Part shown: positions 45,713 through 57,775 of the stretch, one piece after another
How positions within the stretch are numbered: the stretch's first letter is position 1
How the letters are laid out: every line of letters starts with the position of its first letter
Assembly: GCA_951799425.1 (NCBI GenBank)
Contig: OX637406.1
Coordinates: 25,352,390-25,416,389, forward strand
Direction of reading: 5' to 3'
Source: Ilex aquifolium
Taxonomy: Eukaryota > Streptophyta > Magnoliopsida > Aquifoliales > Aquifoliaceae
DNA: 64,000 nt
Program-made: the position numbers and the translations under genes
The notes under the pieces: model-generated
Databases searched by the model: none
Told to the model about the DNA's origin: nothing
Seen by the model: only the letters and a program-made list of their open reading frames with translations

Positions 45713-47975
45713 TGTAACACCCCGCATTTTCTTTTATATATGCATATAGATATATAGATATAGCAAATAATGGTTGTAAAGATGTGGATAGGGGTATTGA
45801 AGTATGTTTGAACTTTGTAAATTTGAAAAGTAAAGATTTAAAATGTTAATGAAAATCATAGTTGAAATTTAGTTTTAGTGAGTGAAAATATAAAATGTTA
45901 GGTCCTATAACTTGTATTAGATAGGTTTGGTGTATAAATATGTGTTGGAGAGGTTTGTGATGGATTTGGTTAGTTTTGGAATGGATTGGAAATGGAAAAC
46001 AAAAGAAATACGCAAAACTGGGTAAATGGTACCGGTACCCCGATTCCAGAAGGTTTCTTGTACCGGTACTGGGTACCGGTACTGAATGGTACCGGTACTG
46101 AGTACCGGTACTACCGAAACCAGACTGTTTATTTTAAAGTCGCGAATTTTGGCCTCTCTCTCTCTCCCTATAAATACTTAAGGCCGACTATTTGAGCCCC
46201 ATTTCAGCCTTCTAAACCCTAGACACCTTTAGAGAGAAAGAGAGGGAAAGAAGAACATCAAAGATAAGGAGAGATACACCATTTTAGAAGATTAAAACCC
46301 TAGATTTCTAAGATTTCACTTCTCTACTCATTCTCTTTTCTTCCATTCTTCACCCAAATCTTTTGAAAACCCTAGGGAGAGGAGATTAAAAGGAAAAGAA
46401 AGGAAAGCAAGAAGGTCTTGAAGCTTGGGTATTTGGCTAAAACTCTTGAGCATTGAGGTAGAGGATTTCTTCCTATGTTCTTACATTGAGGCTAGGGCTA
46501 CATTATATGTATTCTTTTGGTTTAAAATCATATGTACTTGCTATTAAATATATGATTCTTGTTCCTCTTGAAATAAATGTCATGTTTTGAACATTGTGAT
46601 GGTTGGGTAACTATTAAATTTCTCTTTTTCATCTTCAAACCTTGGTTCTATAGAGAAATGGACTTTTCCCTCTATTTTTCCTTAGTATTGCTTTCAAAAC
46701 CTTAGTGTTTGATATTGTACACCAAAATGTTACTTATGATGATCTCTTGCTCATTTTCTTCCATCATATTATGAAACATTATATTAGAAATTGTGGAATT
46801 TGGTAATTCCTTGAAATGTTGATGAATTGAGAATATGTTGGTTTCTTCAATTGTATGGTTGTTGTGAGGGACTTGGATTGCCTTCGAGAGATGTCGTAGA
46901 GTGTTAGAGGTTAGTCTACCCCAGTGAGGGTGAGATGGTTTCCTAGCACTTGTAGTGGGTTGTCATTTGGTAATAAAACCACTATCGTTCACTGGAGTTC
47001 GAACAAGGGATAGTATACTTTTCCTGGGAAGGGACTCGTCACTGCCATTGGGATGGTAGACGCCCTTTCCTAAAATGCTTGTGAATGTGATTGTGATTGG
47101 TGGACTAGGTATAATCGTTGGGTAGATTCAGGAGAAGCAAGCAACATACATGGTACGGGGATGAACCAATATACTTGGGATGATGAGTTGGAACATCTTG
47201 GCCGGTGCATTGGTATGGGACAATGCATCGGAAGACGCCCTTCCGAATTGGCCTAACTTTGGACACGGTGGATTGTGGTTCAATTTAATTTATTCTTTGA
47301 CTTGATTGTTGTTATGGCTTAAACTTGAGATCTATTTAAAATATCCTGCTTTTCCTTCAAAATGGTATATATGTTATTTGTGAAAATGAGACCAACCGTT
47401 TTATATGCTTTTCTAAACCTTGTTTGAGTTTGGGAAGATTTTGCTACAGAGCTTCGTGCTCATCCCCTACAATTAATATTTTTCAGATTTGGCTTTAGAG
47501 GAGGAGCTCGGTGTGAATGAGCCGGGCCTTGGGGAAGCTTCCTTGGAGGGGTACCTAGATCCCGACTGGGACATCTAGAGATATAGCTTATTTTGTTCTA
47601 GACTAGGAGATTTATTTCTGAACAATGTAAAGTCTAGATTCTTTTGAAACTCCGCTGCGATATATTCATGTAATTCTTTTGGGCAATGTAATTGTCATAT
47701 CTGGCCTATTCTTTTGGGATAATGTTAAGGATAGTATAGATGGTAAATAGAAATTTTATTGTTATTGGATGGTTAAATGGACCCTGTGTGGTCAAGTTAA
47801 TAGAATTGCACAGGTTGTGATTTTTGGGTGGAGCTTCCTGTACAAAGGAGACTCTGCCCAAATTTTTGTTAAAATTAAGAATGTTTCTTATTCGATGGAT
47901 ATATATTTAGTTGCTCTCATGACATGAATGGTTTCATAGTGTAATGCCGTCCAGGGTGATATTTGGGGCGTTACA
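45713..47975 (+). mobile_element. R-solo: solo R-family LTR, TSD CTTAT
   Basis: It runs from TGTAACACCCC to GGGGCGTTACA, 2263 bp, with exact CTTAT at 45708-45712 and 47976-47980. It has a palindromic tract at 46028-46114, a TATA-like CTATAAATAC at 46169-46178, a donor-like GTAGAGG at 46458, an acceptor TTTTTCAG ending at 47486 and an acidic block at 47487-47578. Its first 300 bp differ from R1 and R2 and instead resemble the 3' part of T LTRs. Confidence 0.94.
46028..46114. repeat. GTACCGGTAC tract in R-solo
   Basis: Five or so ACCGGTA cores lie in 87 bp, ending about 55 bp before the TATA-like box. TACCGGTACTG units are spaced 15-20 bp. Confidence 0.85.
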
Positions 47976-47980
47976 CTTAT

Positions 47981-48221
47981 TTAGTTTACAATTCTGACTT
48001 ATGGACGTTTTGAGATATTCTTTTATTAGTTAGCTAAAAGATTATGGTTTTGGTTCTTGGATGTAAACTTTAAGAATTTGTTTATGTTTCTTTTGAAGAT
48101 TTATCTAGTTAATTGTTGGATCTTAATTGGTTTTATTTATTTAATAGTACTTTAGTATGCTGTCATGATTGGATGATTTATAGTTAGATAATGCCTCTAA
48201 ATGCGAAATTGAGGCATTATA
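47981..48221 (+). mobile_element. S element 5' LTR, right end
   Basis: It continues from 45712 without the solo LTR and ends near GAGGCATTATA at 48221. This is a decayed form of the GGGGCGTTACA type end. A primer-like site starts five bases on, which makes this the 3' border of a 5' LTR. Confidence 0.7.
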
Positions 48222-48225
48222 GATT

Positions 48226-48237
48226 TGGTATCATAGC
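48226..48237 (+). promoter_or_regulatory. Primer-binding site of the S element (tRNA-iMet type)
   Basis: TGGTATCATAGC differs by one base from the tRNA-iMet site TGGTATCAGAGC. It marks the plus-strand direction of the S element, whose LTR starts 35 kb upstream at 12979. Confidence 0.8.
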
Positions 48238-51200
48238 TTAGGAATCAGGTCATACATTGGGACCTGTAGGTTGTGGATTACTCACTAGATATTTAGGTAT
48301 AGATTGAAAGAAAATCCAGGCTTGAATCTCTTGGGAGTTATAATATGTTTACGAGTTAAGCATGTGTTGGTATTTATAGTTGTATAAAGGAACTTTAGGT
48401 TTAAATCATCTTGGAATTTTATGTTTAAGGATAAACATAAGTTGATACTTAGTTAGGTTGTAGAATGTTTATATATATAGGCATAAGTTTTGGGCTATTG
48501 CTTGACTCCAAAAAGGTACACCTAAGTACAGGTGGTCAAGAAGTAGTAATACTCGAGAAGTCCAAGGTCGAACCACAAGGATCAATTTAAAATCAAAAGG
48601 TAGAAAAAGATGAACAAATAACAATTGGTTTTGAAGATTGATTTGTGAACAAGAATTTTTAAAAGGATTTGATAATTTAAAAAATAACTCTTTAGTTTTG
48701 GAATCTGGATTTTTTCATGATCTTAATTATACATATTAATGCAATTATAATTGTCTCAGTTGATACCAAAAAATATAGCTTTGAAAACATAAGGCGATTA
48801 CTTTTAAAGTAAGAATTTAGGAACTAGTTTTAAGAAACTCGCAGGGAATTATAAGTACTATTCATACCAAGAACTCAATCATGTTAATGAACAGTCAAAT
48901 AATTATACAGAGCTTAAAAATTTACTAACAATCATTCAAATTAATCTTGAATTTTAGAAAGATAAAACATTAATAATATGGAAAATAATTACATAAAACA
49001 TGAATAAGAAAATAGCAATCCAATATCCATACTCCTAACTAAAGAGTACAAGAAAACTTACTCACAAGTCACGTGTCTTGGAAAAATAAGAAAAGAATAA
49101 TGATCCCAGGATGATCTCTCAAAACATGAGAGTCCCCCATTTATACCAAATAACCTAGTTATAAAAAGGGACGAATATGTCAATAAAATCTTTAGACCTG
49201 GCTTCCACTTTTTAAAAAGGCGCACTCGGATGGAACAAATAATGTTCAAATGGTAAAAAGGTATTGGAGTTTTGATCTTCATGCTCGTGTCTAGACAGAA
49301 ATATCTACGTTTAGACAGTATTAGCGGCATCCAAACAGTAACTCTTGAGTCTGAAAGATTGGGGTACGTATTGTCAATCTTAAGTCCGAATGGGCAACGA
49401 AGGTGTCCAAACATTTAAAACTCTATAGAATTAGAATATTGACACTTGCGTTCGAACAATGATAATGGCGTCCAGACGGTGGAAGTCCATCTTCGATTTT
49501 GACGTTTGTTTTCAAGAAGTCAACGATTTCAATTTAATGACTGTGTCCGAACGGTACTAGTGGCTTCCGGACAACACTACTTATCTGGCATTCCTCGAAT
49601 TTTGGGCTCCAAGCTTCTGGGAACTGGTTCAAATCTTCCACGGGTATCCACTTTGACTTCAACCTTGACTTATATTCCGAATGATGATTTTGCCCTCTTG
49701 AGTCCAATTTTCCTCCCCTTAGCAATTGATTCACCAAGTGTCTCCAATTTTGATCCAATTCACCTATTTTACCTAGAAAATAAATCAACCAATAAAAACA
49801 AAGGTTAAACTAAAAAATCAACACTTAATCATGTATAAGCTCAAATAATATGCAATAAGCCATACATTAAATATAATAAAACATCACTTTTAATGGCTAA
49901 TCAACTATCCTTGATGTTATTGGTATTTATGATGAAAGGGTATGAGATTAGATTTAAGTATCTTGATGAAACAATAGATATAATGTTATTATGGGTTGTT
50001 GACTATTCCATGATTGGTGACGGTGACCCTTTATGCCCTACATCGCTATGAGAGTATAAGATCAAAGTATGTTGAAGCAAGTGAGGGATGACAAAATATG
50101 ATGAGGTTATTATTTCATATTAGGTCAATTTTTGGTGTTTACCAGATTCCTTAGGTTTGCCTCAAATTTCGAAAAACAAAGAAGTGTGGAAATTTCATTT
50201 GTTGTATGTAGACAAGGAAAACTAGGGTATTCTTAGGATAGTCAATATTTAGTACAGAAAGAGTTATATGAAGTTATGAGAAAGAATCGAAAATCTAGAA
50301 AATTGAGGAACGATGGGGATTTTTGTTTTGTGGTGGAAAAACTTTGACATATCTTCCCCAAACGTGAGTACAATATTCAAATATGATTAATTGGAGGATT
50401 ATGATGAAATAACCACGAATGGGTGTCAGTTCTAGGAATAAGAGTAGGAATTGTAGTTATGTTTCTGAGATGGATTGGAGATCGTTTTATAACCATGTAT
50501 TGAGGGTATCAATATTGGTTTAGAAGTATTATGGAGAGTTAGCTAAGTTGGTTTCAAAAGTATAAATTGTTTAGAAATGTCCTAAGGAGGATACCCATTG
50601 AGGACATTGTACGTAGGTAATCTTATTTTGCTATGGGCTTAGTTAACTACACTCAGACACTTTAAAGTTAGTAGTAACCGAGAATCTCTTAGTTGAGTTT
50701 GGGGATGATAGTTGACTTGCACATAAAAATTTTAATTAAAAATTGAGATCAAGGGTATAGTTACGTATTTAGAGACATAAAATAAGAAAACCTAGGAAGC
50801 TTTATTAATTATTGGTAGTTATCTGACTCTCCATTTTACTAAACTAAAGACTATAGGTGTTCAAAAGCTCGAGACCAAAAATAGTGGACAATTATTAAAA
50901 TAAGGATGATATATGAACGTTTATAATGGTGTTTGATCTTTTAATGTTATTGGAGTTTCATTGTGAAAAAAATAGAGTTCTTTTCCTTGCTCATGTCTCT
51001 CTTAATGCATCAATAAGATAGATTTGAATATGTGGATTAGAGGATCGTTGTTATAAGTAGTGAACATTATAACCTTGAAAATGAAATCGTTATGAGTAGT
51101 GAAGATTGAAAGAATGTAATTTGAGGAATCAATGATGTTACTTATGCAGATTGACTTTAACATGAATGGAGAAACTTTGTGAGATTTTTGGGATAAAAGA

Positions 51201-52416
51201 CTAAGGTTATCCTACTAACTAGCAGATAGTTATTATCTTAGGGATTATGAATAATTGTTACAACTATGATGAATAATTTTGTTAAATTGAAGAACATTAG
51301 TTGAATAATTGGGAGTCTTGTTTTGGTTTTAATTGTACTACAAGAAATATGGTGGTGTTGAATTGGGAGAGATCATTGGGATCCTTGGAAGTCTATATTT
51401 ACTTTATGGATATTATAAGAAATATATTTGTACCGGATTGAATCATGAGAATTCACGATTATATGTAACGAGAATAAAATAGAGAGGTTGTGAAAGCTGC
51501 TAGGTATTGATTACATGGCTTGGTGATTCTAGCTTAAGGTCATAGGTTGAGAATGGATACTTGGGAGATAGAGAAAATAATTAGTGGTAGTGTATACATT
51601 TTGGAAGCTATAATCAAAGGACATGTATTGTTAGGTTTCAGTTGTAAACTTTGGTAGAATCTGACATATTTTCACAAACCCTTGAAATCTGTGGGAATTC
51701 TTATGTTGTGGCTAGTTTCGAATTGTGAATTGTTGAATTAAAATTTATATCAGAGTATGTAGCGAAACCATTTGATTAGATTTGATATTATTGGGAGTAA
51801 CTGTTAGTTATGGTGGCAATGTTGAATGTAAAGAGTATAAAGCTTGACAAGTGATAATCAATTTCTTGGATAACTAGGTGTGTAGTTGATTGTTATAACT
51901 GTTGGGCACCGGACCACCAAGACTTGTGATAGCCTATATGATTGAATATTACAAGAGTGTCGTGGTACCCTAAACAACCATAATGGAGGGATGTAACGTG
52001 AGGAAAAATGAACTAAAGTAAGTGAGAAATTGCATATGGGATGCAACCTAAGAGTTAATTCTAAAATATTGATTTATGTGGGAGTTTGTAGTTGAAAATA
52101 AAAGTTATTATTAGATTTCAAAGATTATGAGTTTCTCTAGGCTAGTGAGAGACAAAGTCAATACGAATGTTGTATCTATTCTAGGAATCGAGGTGAATCT
52201 TACTTTAATGTCATTACTAAGTTTTGGATTATACCATGATTTAAGTATAGAAAAGATTTATGTAAGAACTAATCATGAGGTTTAGTGAAATGATTAGTGA
52301 ATTCAAAAGAGAAGGGGTATCTGGTGAGTAAAAAATAAGTAGATGATCTAGTAGTTATACATGATAAGTAAGGAGTTCGGACAATCGCATTGTATTATTG
52401 TAGATAAGGGGTTGTC
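48238..52416 (+). mobile_element. Non-coding interior of the S element
   Basis: The parts are 48238-48498 and 49909-52416. I see no gag or pol motif in any frame; the short open frames look random. Segments resemble the R2 interior: 48238-48300 versus 27410-27470, and 50380-50770 versus 28430-28800. An LTR and primer site with a long non-coding interior fit a non-autonomous LARD-type element. An alternative is coding sequence decayed past recognition. The T element insertion ends it at 52416. Confidence 0.6.
48499..49903 (-). mobile_element. Athila-like solo LTR, TSD nearly matched
   Basis: Plus-strand ends are TGCTTGACTCC and GGCTAATCA, 1405 bp. On the minus strand it starts TGATTAGCC and ends GTCAAGCA, close to the Athila LTR ends. 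Flanks GCTAT (48494-48498) and ACTAT (49904-49908) match at four of five bases. It has a TATA-like box on the minus strand near 49140-49150 and a CACCGTCTGGACG palindrome relative near 49468-49483. It lies inside the S interior. Confidence 0.72.
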
Positions 52417-54871
52417 TGTGACGCCCCAAAAACCGGGGGTCATTTATAAGTCCGTTGATCAACCATCAACCCGCAGAAATACCCGTGGATACTGGTTAAC
52501 CCGACACCGTGGCACCACATCCCCTTTACCGGGGATTAAAAAAAAAATTACAAGTCTATATGCTTTCGGTTGATTGACCCATCCGAGGTCAAATATACCG
52601 CCATTGATACTCTATTATTGTCCATTTATAACATTGGAGGGAAGGAACTCACAACCCAAAAGCTTGGCAAAACAATTTTAAAATTTCTGATTTTTGAAAA
52701 ATGTACCGGTACTGCGTACCGATACGGTTTGCCTGCTGGATTGCGCCGTACCAGTACGCTGTACAGCGTACTGGTACGCTTTACCTGCTGGACCACAGTG
52801 TACCGGTACGCCGTGCCCAGTTTTGCCTCTTTTGCCTATTTTTCATTTCCAATCCATTCCAAACCTATCTACAATCATCCCAAACTTATACAACATGTAT
52901 TTATACCTCAAATATAGTTGGTACAAGTTCCATTACAATCATTTGCATACATTACATGTCATAAACTAAGTTTTCATAATTGGTTTACACAAAACCCAAA
53001 ATAAAGCCACATCTCGGCTTTTCTTCACCCTTGATGGCCCGAATGAGATCCGTTCACTGGCGTGTGACCCTCACCTGAAATGTTTTCCCATATGGGGTGA
53101 GCTACGCTCAATAGAGTGTCTCCTACAGAGGCTACTCCTCAACCATGATGCATATGAAGTATGCACATGCAACAATCAACAACATTTATTCATTCCAAGC
53201 AAGAACATGTGAGTCAAGATTGGAATTTAACCATGTAATGCCATGATATGAGATGATACTCACCCATGCACTTAACCCGAGCCCTCACCGACTCCCGCAA
53301 CACAATGCAATGCACTTGTATAAAACGTTTATCCTTGATGAAATATGTCCAATGATCGTTTGAAATAAAAATCATATGTTTTATAAAACCAAATCATTGT
53401 AGGATGTTTTCATCAAAAGAGTATTTTCATAAATCAAAACCCTTGTGTCTTTGTTGGGCAACGGATTTTTAAAATCGCACCACCGGCTCCGGACGCCATT
53501 ACACTTTTTTGGACTTGCACCGACGGAAGTTTATAAACCAATAGTCGGGTTTCGCACCCAATGGAGAGTCTAGCTCTTCTTGCTATACCCGACACAAGTT
53601 TTTTTTTTCCATGCAATCCATGCAACTTAGCCGGGTCTTCGATCCAAATTTCCCGAGTCCACTTATCAACCACCAAATGAGGTGATCAACCATGCATACA
53701 CACACCCCTACTCATGACTTATGCCCATGAATGTGATGCAATATCATGCTCCATATGCAATATATGTCAAATGAGCAACATTAACCACATATCATCATAT
53801 TCCATGGAAATTGATATCATATGCACATAATTTCCATAATTCATCATCAAGCTAACATATCAGAAAGCATATGTTCACATGTCACTAACAAAGCCCAACA
53901 TGTTATTCCAATTATATCAAAATAACAGTTTCAGTCAATCAAGGCATTTTATCAAACACCTTCAAGGCACCAATTATGTTAAACACATATCATGCCAAAA
54001 TTTCACCAAGTTACAAGAAATTACACAAGTAACTTTTCCACACAGAATTCAAGCTATTTCAATACCCATTTCCTCCTTTCCATAACCATAGGCATATAAT
54101 AGTTTGTTTTATACGCCTAACCCTCTTCCTATGAACATCATAGGTAGGAATAAAACCAAAGTAGGAAGAACCTTACATCTTGACGCGTAAAACGAAAGGT
54201 AGAATTGTCAAGAACACCAACCATGACCCCAACTCTTGATTTCTCCAAAATCTTCCTTTTGGATATTCGGTGAAATCCTTCGTTCTTTGTGTGGTTGCGT
54301 AGCCCTCGTTGAGTAGATCGACTTCAACTCTTGGCTCGACGGATTCCGACCGAAGGAACTCCGGGAATCGACGAAAGAAATCTTGGATTTCTCTCTTTCT
54401 CTCCCTCTTTCTCTCCAACGTTCAAGCCAGCAGAAAATCAGAGATATTTGTGGCAAATATCTGATTTTTTAACCCTATTTATAATTTCCAAGGCTAGGCT
54501 CAGATCACGCCACACGCCCCCCACTTGTTCGGGTCCGTTTTTACCCCGAAACGATTTATTTGATCCCGATTTAAGTTCAAATTAATTTTATTTGAACTTT
54601 AATTCAATTATAAGGAAATTTTATATTTTTCATTTATGGGGACCTTTATGAGGTCATTCGACACAGTCATCTCGTAAAACGTAAAGAATCTGACTATCTC
54701 AGAATACGACGAAATTAGTTTGGGTGACTCGATTTCGCGATACGAATACAACGGCGAAGTCTGTTGTGTCATATGAGCTCTAGAGAGAACGTATTTTAAT
54801 TCCCGCATTATAGTGGCAAATAACCATTTTACCCTTTTTCGAATAAATTTCAAATTTACTCGGGTTTTACA
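52417..54871 (-). mobile_element. T6: 3' LTR of the T chromovirus
   Basis: Plus-strand ends are TGTGACGCCCC and CGGGTTTTACA, 2455 bp, with the polypurine tract immediately to its right. It has a palindromic tract at 52702-52812, an intron-like span 53075-54177, and a TATA-like box on the minus strand at about 54473-54485. It pairs with the partial LTR at 62574-64000. Confidence 0.93.
52702..52812. repeat. GTACCGGTAC tract in T6
   Basis: Units of ACCGGTAC or ACCAGTAC type are spaced by CCTGCTGGA. The partner LTR (62857-62900) has only a short version, so the tract changed in length after insertion or during reverse transcription. Confidence 0.82.
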
Positions 54872-54889
54872 TTCTTCCCCCCTTAAAAG
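54872..54889 (-). promoter_or_regulatory. Polypurine tract of the T chromovirus
   Basis: The minus strand reads CTTTTAAGGGGGGAAGAA ending at the LTR start. It is preceded by the same TTTCGGGGACGAAA-like motif as in R1. It confirms the minus orientation. Confidence 0.88.
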
Positions 54890-54965
54890 AATTTCGTCCC
54901 CGAAATTCACACACATATGCACACACAATCACATGCATATGTAACCGTCATTTAATATTAAATGA

Positions 54966-55150
54966 CTATATAAACGTACCTCCATCCTCGAACAAGAAAG
55001 GATAATTGGTACGTATAGTGTCCTCGCGCTCCCATGTTGCCTCCTCCACTCCCTGGTGCTGCCACAACACCTTCACTAGCCTCACGGTCTTGCCTCGCCA
55101 AACCTGATCCCGGCTATCCATGATACGCACTAGTCCCTCCTCGAAGGTTC
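54966..55150 (-). pseudogene. T chromovirus integrase tail, end part
   Basis: A frame on the minus strand reads TFEEGLVRIMDSRDQVWRGK, then VRLVKVLWQHQGVEEATWER and YPFLFEDGG. This is the chromodomain-like end of chromovirus pol. It is separated from the rest of pol by the T7 solo LTR. Confidence 0.88.
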
Positions 55151-57770
55151 TGTGACGCCCCAATCTCCGGGGGTCCTATATTAACCGTTGACCACCCGTC
55201 AACCCGCGGAAATAACCATGGATGTCACTCAACCTAACACCACGGTAGTAGCATCCCCTTAACCGGGATCTTAATTCACCATTGTTAACCGGATTCGATT
55301 ATTCATTTGGGTTCAACCAATATTCGATATACCATGATTTATACTCCATTTACATCATTGGAGGGAAAGGAAACGTAGATTGAAAATAGGGCGAAGTAGT
55401 GTGAAAATCTGAAAATTTTGAAGAGAGTACCGGTACCCAGTACCGGTACCATTCAGTACCGGTACCAGGTACCGGTACTATCAACCCACTGGAAAGGGGG
55501 TACCGGTATCCAGTACCGGTACCATTCAGTACCGGTACCCGGTACCGGTACTGTCAACCCACTGGAAAGAGGGTACCGGTGTCCAGTACCGGTACCATTC
55601 CGTACCGGTACTGTCAACCCACTGGAAAGAGGGTACCGGTGTCCAGTACCGGTACCATTCCATACCGGTACCCAGTACCGGTACCATTCAGTACCGGTAC
55701 CCAGTACCGGTACTCTCTGCCCAGTTTTGCCATTTTCAACCATTTTTCCTTTCCAATCCATTCAAAACCCTTCCCAACTCATCAAATACATGTTTGACAA
55801 GGATTTCCATATAAAACATGGTTTATACAAGTTCTATTACAATTGATTCCATACATTTACATATCAAAATGGAATTCTTTTCAAAAGCTTTTACAAAACA
55901 ACAATAAAAGCCACAAGTCGGCTTTCTTCAACCTTGGGGCTCGAAATGGGAGCCGTCCGCCGGTGTGAACCCCGCACCTGAAATGTTTTTCCCACAAAGG
56001 GTGAGCCACGCTCAATAGGGTATTTCCTAATGAGGCTACTCCCCAACCTATATGCATATGAAATGTTCACATGCCACAAAACAACAATTCATAACATTCC
56101 AAGCAATAAAATGTATTCAATGTTGGAATTTCACAATGTCATGCCATGTAATGAGGTGAGACTCACACATGCATATCACCCGAGCCCTCCCCGGCTCCTC
56201 TACACATGCAAACGCCAATGTGCACCAATCCGTCATTTATGTTGCACATCAAATGACATTTTTATTCTAGGGTCTTTCTTGGGGTGGATATTTATGGACT
56301 TACACCAACGGCACCCAACCGACACGGAATTTATGGACTTCCACCAACGGTTCCGCGTACACCGACACACTTTATGTGCTCTATACCAACGGAGTGCGTC
56401 TCCGATCACCGGGTCTCTCACCCGAGGGATAGTCTAGCCCTTCTTGCTACCCCAACCCTAACAACCATGCAAACCGTGAGACTCGACTAGGTCATCGACC
56501 CATATTACCCGAGCCCACTTGTCATCCACCAAGCGTGGTGAAGACAACCACCATGCACACACACCCACTAAATGCGATGTTCCCGTGCATATGCAATGTG
56601 ATGCTCCATTGCGACAATATTATCATGTTCAATATGCTATGAGTAACACATGAACATTCTAATCACATTTCACATATTTCATGGCAAAATTATATCATAT
56701 ACATATAATTTCCATAATTCTCTACAATGTCAATATATTACAAACATGAAAATATATCAACATTTAATCTTAATCAACACCCAAGCATGTCATCACATTA
56801 TCAAGAAATAACATACTTCAATTTCAAGGCATAAGATAAACACATAGCATGCCCACACTTCACATAGCCCAAGTGTCACATTGGGTTAATTTCATATACT
56901 CAATCCTAGAGATTTCATTTAGAAACTTCTAATTACCAATCCAATTAGAATTTATTTCAACCCATTTCACCCAATTTCACAACCATAGGCAAATGACATA
57001 TACATATACATATCTATTCATTTACCCATTTCACCTAAGCATTCTAGGTGTGGAATAAACCTTGGTAGGAGGGAACCCTACCTCTTGAAGCGTAAGGAAC
57101 GACGTTGAGAAGCCTCCTAGACCCGATTCGAGCTCAAAGCCCTAGCCTCCAAAAATCCCGTCCTTGAATTCTCTCCAAAACCCGACCTCCTTGGTATGGT
57201 TTTGTAGCTCTTGGCGAGGGGAACAACTTTCTCTCTTGGCCCGAGTGGATTTGAGCTCCGTGGAGACGAGGATCTTAGAGAGAAGGTGGAGAAAACCTAG
57301 CTTTTCCCTCTCCTCTTTCTCACGCTAAAACCGGCTGAACAAATGGGGAGAGAAATCTGATTTTCTCCCCTTTAAATACTCTTTAAATGCTTGGCCCACA
57401 ATGCGCCACACGGCCCTTATTTTCCGGGTCCGTTTTAACCCCGAAACGATTAAATTTCGCTCCGGTTCAAGTTCAAAATATTTTTATTTTAACTTGCCGT
57501 CATTTATTTCCCAAAATTTAAAATTTTAAATCAGAATCTCGTTTTTGGGTCTCCCGAGGCTCGACCGCCTCGTAAAACGCGAAAAATCCGACTAACTCGG
57601 AATTTAATGAAATTTGACAGGGTAACTAGTTTTCGCGAGACGAATCCAACGGTGAGGTTCATTTCGTCATCCAATTTCTAGAAAATTTCAGGTTTACAAC
57701 CTGTACCATAGTGGCAATTTACCATTTTGCCTTTTTTTTCACAACAGTTCAAATTTTCTCGGGTTTTACA
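55151..57770 (-). mobile_element. T7: solo T-family LTR, TSD GGTTC
   Basis: Plus-strand ends are TGTGACGCCCC and CGGGTTTTACA, 2620 bp, flanked by exact GGTTC at 55146-55150 and 57771-57775. It is inserted in the integrase tail of a related T element, so it is younger than that element. It has the largest palindromic tract in the window (55427-55715) and an intron-like span 55978-57080. Confidence 0.95.
55427..55715. repeat. Largest GTACCGGTAC tract (T7)
   Basis: About fifteen TACCGGTA cores lie in 289 bp, in tandem units of roughly 60-73 bp ending CAACCCACTGGAAAG. Both strands give long frames here (Arg/Tyr/Val/Pro-rich) purely because the repeat lacks stops. The stretch could form many alternative hairpins. 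Confidence 0.92.
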
Positions 57771-57775
57771 GGTTC

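Noticed and set aside
49506-49808. A 100-codon open frame as a possible host gene
   Set aside because: It lies inside the Athila-like solo LTR 48499-49903, has no recognisable domain, and is antisense to the LTR direction.
55427-55715. CRISPR-like array
   Set aside because: Repeats are palindromic units with similar, not unique, spacers inside a plant LTR.
55418-55846. A 142-codon frame rich in Tyr, Arg, Val and Pro
   Set aside because: It is the stop-free translation of the ACCGGT repeat in T7. The opposite strand is equally open, as expected for a palindrome.
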